Source: Bacteroidia bacterium (GTDB lineage: Bacteria; Bacteroidota; Bacteroidia; Flavobacteriales_D; Crocinitomicaceae). Taken from it: 37,901 nucleotides of DNA. The number at the start of each line of letters is the position of its first letter. The stretch's first letter is position 1. The position numbers were made by a program, and so were the translations under genes. Under the pieces are notes generated by a model, which did no database searches, had not been told where the DNA came from, and was given only the letters and a program-made list of their open reading frames with translations. Shown here one piece after another: positions 18,701 through 26,758 of the stretch. Location: contig JAUHXX010000003.1 in assembly GCA_030426825.1 (NCBI GenBank), positions 1 to 37,901 on the forward strand, given 5' to 3'.

Positions 18701-21161
18701 GGAACTGACGCCAACTCATGTCAAAATACGGATATGATGACATTGACTGTTAACTCATTGCCTACAGTTGATGCTGGTGTGGATCAGACAGTATGTTTGG
18801 GATAATGGTGTGACTGACGGAGTAGGTTTTAACCAAAGTGTAGGTTTAATTACCTATACTGTAACAGGCACAGACGCAAATGGATGTGTCAATACTGACA
18901 TGGTTGATGTCACATCAATTTCTGCACCACCTGTCTTTACAAGTTCATCCACTGATCCATTAATTTGTGGTTCAGCTACTGGGACCATTACTTTATCTGG
19001 ATTAAATGGTTCAACGACCTATGATATCTATTATGACAATCCTACAACTCAAGGTCCATTTAATATGACTTCTACTCCAGGCGGAGATATTGTACTTACC
19101 GGTTTAATTGCTGGTTCTTATTCTAACTTTAATGTTGTTGCTGGAAATGGTTGTAACGAAATACTGGCGGGGCCTGAAAACTTATCTGACCCGGCTGCAC
19201 CTACCGTAATTGCTGGATCTGATCAAACAATTTGCGAAGGTGAATCAGTAGTGTTAACAGCTACTAATCCTGACAATGCACTAATTTCTTGGGATAATTT
19301 TGTTACAGACGGAAATCCAACCTCACCAACTTCAACAACTACTTACACAGTTACGGCTAGCTCTTCTGGTTGCGTTTCAACCGATCAATTGACAATTACA
19401 GTAAATCCATTACCTTCAATTTCTTTGCTTACCAATGACGAAAACTGTGGATTGTCTGATGGATCAGCTACTGCAACAATTACGAGTGGTTTAGCACCAT
19501 ACTCTATATACTGGAGTAACGGTTCTACTTCGAACACAGCATCTAACTTATCTGCAACATTCTATTACATCAACGTCACGGATGCAAATAATTGCTATGC
19601 AATGGAAGTCGCTACAATTTCATCATCTAGTATTACTTTGTCTGGAAGTGTAACCAATAATGCATGTGTAGGAGATCAAAACGGTGCAATTGACCTTACA
19701 GTTTCTGGTACAGGCCCATTCTTATATTATTGGTCAAATGGAGCCCAAGTAGAAGATATTTCTGGATTAGCTGCTGGACAGTATGAAGTTTATGTACAAG
19801 ATGCAACTGGATGTTCTTCTACAGCCTCATTTGTGGTTACAGAGCCAAATTCCATTGTTTCAAATTACACCACTACACCGGCAACTTGCGGAGTGAATGA
19901 CGGAACAATTTCTGCTGCAATCAATGGGGGAACTTCTCCTTACACCTATCAGTGGCAAGATGAAAATCAGATTGATATTGTTGGAGCCACTGGAGCAACT
20001 TTAAATTCGGCCGGGGCGGGAATCTACTATTTAAATATAGCTGATGCAAATAACTGCACAAGCCAAATGACAACGGTGCTTTCAGAAATTGGAGCTCCAA
20101 TAGTTACAGCCGATTCTTTAATGGCTTCGACTTGTGCAAATGACGGGTTCATCAATATAAACATCAACACGACAAATACAGTTGTTTCTACTATATGGTC
20201 GTCTGGTCAAACTACAGAAGACATCACGAATATAGGAGACGGAGTATACTCAGTAACTGTTGAAGACAATAATGGTTGTATTGGTTTAGCAAGCTTTACA
20301 GTGGGGCAAATAAAACCTGCTGCAGTTCCTATTTGTATCGTAACGGTTGATTCTGTGACCAATACAAACAAAGTCATTTGGGAAAAACCTGTCGCATCTG
20401 ACATTTCTGAATTTAGAATTTATAGAGAGTCATCAATTGCGGGGTCGTTCCAATTTGTTGATGCGGTAGCATATGACTCCTTATCAGAATATAATGATAC
20501 GATTGCCTATCCTGAATTAAGATCATGGCGATATGTGTTGACAACGGTTGACACATGTGGTGTTGAATCTTTGCCAAGTGAAGATCATAAAACTATTCAT
20601 TATACAAGATCAAATGATGGGGCGGGTAATTATGAATTGTACTGGGATCAGTACGAAGGATTTACCTATCCAACTTATCATGTATGGAGACATACGGATG
20701 TCAATGGTTGGGAAGAAATCCATACAGAATTATTTGGTGGAACACTATACCTTGCAGACACGCCACCATCTGAAACCGATTTAGATTATGTGGTAATTGT
20801 TTCACCTCCTTCTATTTGTACCTCAACATCATTTAAAGCAACTGATTATAATTCTTCAAGATCAAATAAAAATGGTAGTGGAAGTGCGTTCTTTGATGGA
20901 GATGATGACTCTGGAATTGAAGAATCTACAGTTTTAGTTGATATTTTTCCAAACCCTACTAATGGCAACGTATTTATCAACCCGATAAATGTAAGTTGGT
21001 ATAATGTTGAAGTTCTTGACCTTAGAGGTCGTTCAATACTCAGTTTCTTTGATGTTTCAGGTAAATTAAAACTTGATTTATCTCCATTAGAATCTGGATC
21101 TTACATTATTCAAATAAACTCAGATTTGGGAAGTTCGAATCAGAAGATCATCAAACAATAA
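15749..21161 (+). pseudogene. T9SS-secreted SprB/Ig-repeat surface protein (paralogue 2), frameshifted at ~18790
   Basis: ORF 15749-18805 ends in the middle of a repeat ('VDAGVDQTVCLG*'). The overlapping frame (ORF 18768-21161, TTG start) resumes at 'YVWDNGVTDGVGF', continues the same repeat architecture, and ends with the T9SS domain 'IFPNPTNGNVFI...GSSNQKIIKQ'. Confidence 0.85.
17132..18553 (+). repeat. Two consecutive 711-bp (237-codon) coding super-repeats
   Basis: Unit boundaries at 'gtaggtgctggtgccgatcaatcagtttgtga' (17132), 'gtagatgctggagttgatcaaacagtatgtga' (17843) and 'gtggacgctggagttgatcaaacagtatgtga' (18554), spaced exactly 711 and 711 bp. Confidence 0.85.
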
Positions 21162-21177
21162 GATAAAAAACACATAC

Positions 21178-21207
21178 AAAAGCCTTCTTTTCACCGAGAA
21201 GGCTTTT
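21178..21207. terminator. Rho-independent terminator
   Basis: aaaagccttct / agaaggctttt stem (11 bp), 8-nt loop, T-run; between the 21161 stop and the 21262 start. Confidence 0.85.
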
Positions 21208-21261
21208 TTTGTGGGCAATATTTTTAAGAATGTCAAGTTATAAGTTTGTAAATTTGAGTCA

Positions 21262-23559
21262 ATGAAGATCGTCACCCTTTTATTAATTCTTGCGTCCAAT
21301 TTTGGTATCGCTCAATTGGCTACCTATGATTGGAGAATTCATTTTTCTTCATACAATACGGTAGGTATTGCAGAATCATCAAATGAAATCTTTATGGCAT
21401 GCGAGAATGGTCTGGTTGAATTCGACTTAGAAGATAATACTGTAGAGGTTTTGACTTCTACAAATGGACTCTCTGATTTAGGTGTTTCTGCGATTCAAGG
21501 AAATGGTGACAATGTTGTTGCTGTTGGCTATGCAAATGGCAATGTTGACATCATAGAAGGCAATACAATTATCAATATCCCGTGGATTAAAACTGCACAA
21601 ATCGCAGGCGACAAAGCTGTAAATTCGTTTTATTTTGATGAAGATTTTATCTATTGTGCAACGAATATAGGTCTCGTAATTATCGATAATCAAAAGAAAG
21701 AAATAAAAGATACTTACTATCCCTTCGACAATCCGGTAATTTTTGACATCACCATTTTTGAAGACACCATTTACTGTGCTACAAATGATGGCATCTATTA
21801 TGCCGGTAAAAACCAATCATTTTTAAATGACAAAACTCAATGGAATCATTTCTCCTCTTTGCCTTCTAACTTAGAAAATCAAAGCATCAAACAGATAGAG
21901 ACCTTTGGTAATAAAATTGTTTACCTCTATGATGATATATTATATAAAAGCGATTCCCTCTACTACATAGAAAACGGGCAATTCTATACTTATTCCGATA
22001 ATCCAAAAGAAATAAATGACATTTATGTAGATGATAATGAATTACTCATTTCTACCCTAGGAGCCTTGGAAATTTTGGATAATAATCTATCCTTAATGAG
22101 CACAATTCATTCTGTGAACGGGGAAGTACCATCCGTTTCTGGGGCTATTAAAAAAGATGACAAATACTGGTTTTCAGATGATCGTAGTGGACTCGTATCA
22201 GGAACTACGTCCTGGGATACACGCTCGTTTTACTCGAATAGTCCTTATGCTGACGGCAGTTATAGGATTGATATTCAATACGGAACCGTATTAGTTGCAG
22301 GTGGTGGACTTACCCATAACTTGCAGAATAACTTTTTCAGAAATGGCGTTTATCGGTTCAAAGATGAAACCTGGACAAACTTCAACTATGAAACTCAAGA
22401 CAGTATCAACAATGCGACAAATTGGGATTTTGTATCGGTGGTAGTTAACCCTAATAACACAGATGAACTGGCATTTGGTAGTAATTCGGCTGGGGGGCTA
22501 ATGATGGTAAAGGATGGTGAAAACGTAACAGAGGTGTATAATAATACAAACTCGGCACTAGAACTAACCGGAGGTAAAATCGCAATAGGTGATATGAAAT
22601 ATGATAGTGACGGCAATTTGTGGATTCTAAACCCTGGTGTTGAACCGTTAAAGATGTTAACTCCAGAAGGCGTATGGCATTCTTTTTCTCTTGGTGCATC
22701 TGCAAAAAACCAATACACATACAGATTACTCATTGACCAGAATAATAACAAATGGGTTACCGTAAATCAAGTAGGATTAGTCGCATTTAACGAAGGTGGA
22801 ACTTTTGATGATCCTTCTGACGATCAATTGAGAACATTATCTGCATCTGAAGGTTACGGCAATCTTCCTTCTGTATTTGTTAAATCCTTAGCAGAAGACA
22901 TAGATGGTGAAATATGGATTGGAACTGAAACGGGAATGGTGGTACTTTATAATACTGCGAATATATTTGACGGTGGGTTTGGTGATTATGATGCCAGCTC
23001 AATTCTAATTGAAGTTGATGGAGAAGTAGAAGAACTTTTGGGTGAGTCCGATATCACCGCAATTACTGTAGATGGTGGAAACAGAAAATGGATTGGGACA
23101 AGTAGTTCTGGGATATTTTGTTTGTCTCCTGACGGTACGGAAGAAATTTTTAGATATTCTAAAGAAAACAGCCCTCTTATTTCTAACAACGTATTTGATA
23201 TCAGAACTGATTTGCTCTCTGGTGAAGTTTATGTCGCCACTGAAGCAGGACTTGTTTCTGTTCGAACAGATGCTACCTTAGGCGACCCTGAATTTAGTAA
23301 TGTGAAAGTTTTCCCGAATCCGGTAAGACCGGAATATTCTGGACCAATTACAATTCAAGGCTTAGGTTATGAATCTGATGTCAAGGTCACGGATATATCC
23401 GGAAACATAGTATACAAAACGCAATCAAATGGCGGAACTGTAGTTTGGGATGGATTAACATTGAGCGGAGAAAGAGCTCAATCAGGTGTTTATTTAGTTT
23501 GGAGTGCGGTAGCTGGAGCTAAAGGTAAAAACGTAGCTAAAATTTTATTAATTAATTAA
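21262..23559 (+). CDS. porZ: PorZ-like type IX secretion system beta-propeller protein
   Basis: Signal peptide, 'WRIHFSSYNTVGIAESSNEIFMACENGLVEFDLEDNTVEVLTSTNGLSDLGVSAIQ' typical of a PorZ N-terminus, two-component-regulator-type propeller repeats, C-terminal CTD-like 'VFPNPVRPEYSGPITIQGL ... SGVYLVW'; directly followed by recO. Confidence 0.75.
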   Translation: MKIVTLLLILASNFGIAQLATYDWRIHFSSYNTVGIAESSNEIFMACENGLVEFDLEDNTVEVLTSTNGLSDLGVSAIQGNGDNVVAVGYANGNVDIIEGNTIINIPWIKTAQIAGDKAVNSFYFDEDFIYCATNIGLVIIDNQKKEIKDTYYPFDNPVIFDITIFEDTIYCATNDGIYYAGKNQSFLNDKTQWNHFSSLPSNLENQSIKQIETFGNKIVYLYDDILYKSDSLYYIENGQFYTYSDNPKEINDIYVDDNELLISTLGALEILDNNLSLMSTIHSVNGEVPSVSGAIKKDDKYWFSDDRSGLVSGTTSWDTRSFYSNSPYADGSYRIDIQYGTVLVAGGGLTHNLQNNFFRNGVYRFKDETWTNFNYETQDSINNATNWDFVSVVVNPNNTDELAFGSNSAGGLMMVKDGENVTEVYNNTNSALELTGGKIAIGDMKYDSDGNLWILNPGVEPLKMLTPEGVWHSFSLGASAKNQYTYRLLIDQNNNKWVTVNQVGLVAFNEGGTFDDPSDDQLRTLSASEGYGNLPSVFVKSLAEDIDGEIWIGTETGMVVLYNTANIFDGGFGDYDASSILIEVDGEVEELLGESDITAITVDGGNRKWIGTSSSGIFCLSPDGTEEIFRYSKENSPLISNNVFDIRTDLLSGEVYVATEAGLVSVRTDATLGDPEFSNVKVFPNPVRPEYSGPITIQGLGYESDVKVTDISGNIVYKTQSNGGTVVWDGLTLSGERAQSGVYLVWSAVAGAKGKNVAKILLIN

Positions 23560-23560
23560 G

Positions 23561-24277
23561 ATGAGTTCTGGTCAAATTGAAGGGATTGTTCTTCAAAAAA
23601 TAGACTATTCTGAAACAAGCCTCATCATCAAAATGCTCACTGAAAGTCAGGGCGTTCAGAGCTTTATTTATCAAGGAGCAAAACGGAAAAACAAAAAAGG
23701 TAACCTTATTAGTCCTTTAGCGATTTTATCTGTCAATTATTATAACCGTGGAGATAGTGATTTACTAAAAATATCATCCGTTGAACCGTCTGTGATTTAT
23801 AAAGATATTCCTTACAACCCATACAAATCTTCAATTATTTTTTTTATGAATGAAGTGTTGAATGCAACACTAAAAGACAAGGAAGAAAGTTCCGAATTAT
23901 TTACTTTTCTTAAAAGCATTTTAGAAATTTTGGATTTATCTGATGAAACAGCAAACTTTCCGATTAAATTTTTATATCAATTATCTAAGTTTCATGGGTT
24001 CTATCCGCAGTTAGATAAGGACGGTTTATATCTTGATTTACAAGAAGGTAGATACGTTAAGTATTTACCCAATCATCCTTTCTATTTATCAGAACAAAAA
24101 TCTAAATTACTTTTGGCCTTTTCGGGCACGAATTTTGATGGAGTAAATGACCCAAAAATAGATTTAGCAACACGCAGAGAATTAGTCCATGATTTACTCA
24201 ATTATTACAAGGTTCTGTTCGATAAATTCCCAGAAATTAAAAGTCTTTCAATCCTTGAAGCTACTCTGCACGATTAG
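23561..24277 (+). CDS. recO: DNA repair protein RecO
   Basis: N-terminal OB-fold pattern 'EGIVLQKIDYSETSLIIKMLTESQGVQSFIYQGAKRKNKKGNLISPLAILSVNYYNR' and overall length match the Bacteroidota RecO. Confidence 0.9.
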   Translation: MSSGQIEGIVLQKIDYSETSLIIKMLTESQGVQSFIYQGAKRKNKKGNLISPLAILSVNYYNRGDSDLLKISSVEPSVIYKDIPYNPYKSSIIFFMNEVLNATLKDKEESSELFTFLKSILEILDLSDETANFPIKFLYQLSKFHGFYPQLDKDGLYLDLQEGRYVKYLPNHPFYLSEQKSKLLLAFSGTNFDGVNDPKIDLATRRELVHDLLNYYKVLFDKFPEIKSLSILEATLHD

Positions 24278-26663
24278 TCTTTTATTTTCTTTCTCTGTTT
24301 TAGCCCAAAACGTAACAATTCTAGATTCTTCCACAAATAAACCCGTAAAAGAGGTCTTTATATATTCCAAAGAAAACCCCAGAGGAGTTTTATCTGATAA
24401 AGATGGTGTAATCAGTTTGAGTAGTTTTGGAGCTGATGAAATGTTGATTATTCAGCACATTAGATTTGACAAACTCTATATTAGCAAGAAAGAAACACTT
24501 TCAGGCACAATTTATCTAGTTCCGAAAGAAAATCAATTACCCACCATTTATTACGATCACCCGCTGCGTTACAACGTTGATGAAAAAGACGAACCAGGAA
24601 GAATAGAGAAGATTACGAAAGAAATAGTCAAGCTTGAAAACCCTGCAACTTCTGCCGATATGTTACAAAACACGGGCGGAGTTTTGGTCCAAAAATCACA
24701 AGGTGGAGGAGGTTCACCGATTATAAGAGGTTTTGAGGCAAATAAATTATTATTGGTAATTGATGGGGTTAGGATGAACAATGCCATTTATAGAAGTGGC
24801 CATCTTCAGAACGCTATAACTGTAGATAATGCGGTTTTAGACCACACCGAGGTCATATTTGGCCCGAGCTCTTCGCTTTACGGTTCAGATGCTTTGGGAG
24901 GCGTTATACACTTTCACACAATAGATCCTGAAATCAACGGCATAGACAGTACCTATTTTCACGGCAATAGTTATTTGCGATTCAACAGTAACAACAGAAG
25001 TATGACAGGTCATTTTGACTTTTCAATAGGAAAAAATAAGTGGGCGCTATTATCGTCATTTACAGCCAGCAAATTTGGGGACATCATCAGTGGAAAAAAT
25101 CGAGCGTTTCATAATGATAGTACGTGGGGATTGCATCCAGAAGTTATTATTCAAAGTAATGGTTCAGATAGCATAGTTGAAAATTTAAATCCTCATATTC
25201 AAGCTAACAGCGGATATTCTCAATTTGACTTCTTAGAGAAATTTGTTTACCAATCAAATGATCATTTGAAATACACATTCAATCTCCAGTTTTCGACCTC
25301 ATCAAACGTGAATCGGTACGATAAATTAACTGAATATGCAGGGTCTGAATTAAGATACGCGGAATGGTATTATGGCCCACAGACTAGGTTCTTGGGTCAA
25401 TTCAAGGTAGACTTCAGTAAAAACCCAAACAACCCAAAAAATAAGCTCTATCATGCCGGTGTTTTCTCTTTGGCGTATCAAAAAATAGATGAAGACAGAA
25501 TTAGTAGAAGGTATCAAAATGCCATGAGAGAATATCAAGAAGAAGACTTAAACATTTTTTCTTTGAACTTAGATTTTAACAGGATTCTCACAAAAAATCG
25601 CATCTTTTTCTATGGATTGGAGGCCCAACATAATATGGTGAACTCTACCGCTTTTAACCGTAACATAAACACAGGATTAAGCTCGGACGTCCAAACAAGG
25701 TATCCGCAAGAAAGTAACTATTTAAGTTCAGGAATTTATGTGGAATTTAAAAAGAAGTTCAAAAACAAAGCCAATTTTACCACCGGTTTGAGGTATTCGT
25801 TTATCTATGCGAACTCTCAATTTAAAGACACAAGCTTCTTATCATTACCTTTTAACGAAGTCAATATTTTAACTGGCGCTCCATCTGGTAATGTTGGTTT
25901 TGTTTTACGACCAGATTCAGTAACAAAAATTTCTATTCAAGCCACAACAGGTTTTAGAGCACCAAATATTGATGATTATGGTAAAGTATTTGAAAAAAGC
26001 GGGTACACAGTGGTTCCAAACAATGGACTTAAACCTGAATACGCATTAGGTGGTGAGTTATCTGCTCAACGTTCTTTTGGAAAGGATTTGTTGAAGATTG
26101 GTGGAACCGTATATTCAACTTATTTGTTTAACGCAATGGTTCAAAGAGACTTCACATTGAATGGTCAAGACTCTATTATGTATGATGGTCAAATGACTAA
26201 AATTCAGTCTATTGTAAATACTGACAAAGCCATTATTTACGGCCTCTCAGCCTTTGTAAAAATCAATTTTACCTCAAAATTCAATTTTAATTACAGCTAT
26301 AATTATACCAAGGGTCAAGATTTATCTGCAAATACACCTTTAGAGCATATTGCTCCCCAATTTGGCAAAATATCGTTCCAATACGCCAGTAAAAAACTGA
26401 ATACTTCCATTTATAGTTTCTACAACTTTAGAAAAAAACTGTCCGACTATACACCAGGTGGTGATAACATTGATCTCACTCCAAATGAAGGGGGAACACC
26501 TCCTTGGTGGACTTTAAACTTTAGAATTAATTATACCTTTTATGAGAAATTATCCCTTCAATTTGCTGCCGAAAACATCTTAGATATGCATTACAGACAG
26601 TTTGCCTCAGGAATAACCGCTCCTGGTAGAAATTTTATGGTGAGTTTTAAAGCAGAGTTTTAA
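24255..26663 (+). CDS. TonB-dependent receptor (heme/transferrin-receptor-like class)
   Basis: CarboxypepD_reg-like N-terminus, plug 'GGVLVQKSQGGGGSPIIRGFEANKLLLVIDGVRMNNAIYRSGHLQNAITVDNAVLDHTEVIFGPSSSLYGSDALGGVI', barrel ending '...MHYRQFASGITAPGRNFMVSFKAEF'. Start placed at TTG 24255, giving signal peptide MKLLCTISLLFSFSVLAQ; the ORF track uses ATG 24189. Confidence 0.85.
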   Translation: MKLLCTISLLFSFSVLAQNVTILDSSTNKPVKEVFIYSKENPRGVLSDKDGVISLSSFGADEMLIIQHIRFDKLYISKKETLSGTIYLVPKENQLPTIYYDHPLRYNVDEKDEPGRIEKITKEIVKLENPATSADMLQNTGGVLVQKSQGGGGSPIIRGFEANKLLLVIDGVRMNNAIYRSGHLQNAITVDNAVLDHTEVIFGPSSSLYGSDALGGVIHFHTIDPEINGIDSTYFHGNSYLRFNSNNRSMTGHFDFSIGKNKWALLSSFTASKFGDIISGKNRAFHNDSTWGLHPEVIIQSNGSDSIVENLNPHIQANSGYSQFDFLEKFVYQSNDHLKYTFNLQFSTSSNVNRYDKLTEYAGSELRYAEWYYGPQTRFLGQFKVDFSKNPNNPKNKLYHAGVFSLAYQKIDEDRISRRYQNAMREYQEEDLNIFSLNLDFNRILTKNRIFFYGLEAQHNMVNSTAFNRNINTGLSSDVQTRYPQESNYLSSGIYVEFKKKFKNKANFTTGLRYSFIYANSQFKDTSFLSLPFNEVNILTGAPSGNVGFVLRPDSVTKISIQATTGFRAPNIDDYGKVFEKSGYTVVPNNGLKPEYALGGELSAQRSFGKDLLKIGGTVYSTYLFNAMVQRDFTLNGQDSIMYDGQMTKIQSIVNTDKAIIYGLSAFVKINFTSKFNFNYSYNYTKGQDLSANTPLEHIAPQFGKISFQYASKKLNTSIYSFYNFRKKLSDYTPGGDNIDLTPNEGGTPPWWTLNFRINYTFYEKLSLQFAAENILDMHYRQFASGITAPGRNFMVSFKAEF

Positions 26664-26703
26664 TTGAACTAAAGCTTCTAAGGTATCGAGTGACACAAAA
26701 TAT

Positions 26704-26734
26704 AAAAGGCGAGAAGTTGAACCTCTCGCCTTTT
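26704..26734. terminator. Bidirectional terminator between convergent genes
   Basis: aaaaggcgaga / tctcgcctttt 11-bp stem, 9-nt loop, T-run on + and A-rich on the other side. Confidence 0.85.
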
Positions 26735-26758
26735 TTAATGAATGATTCGTTCTGAGTT

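Noticed and set aside
17132-18830. CRISPR-like or satellite repeat array
   Set aside because: Repeats are in frame, 711 bp long and encode Ig/SprB-type domains; no short identical repeat with unique spacers.
18768-21161. ORF 18768-21161 as an independent gene
   Set aside because: Its first codons (MMLVWIRQY) come from out-of-frame repeat DNA and it has no signal peptide; it is better explained as the frameshifted 3' part of the gene starting at 15749.
21478-22751. Antisense ORFs (21478-21816, 22395-22751, 22451-22720)
   Set aside because: They lie opposite a convincing PorZ-like CDS, have low-complexity non-protein-like composition and no recognisable motif.
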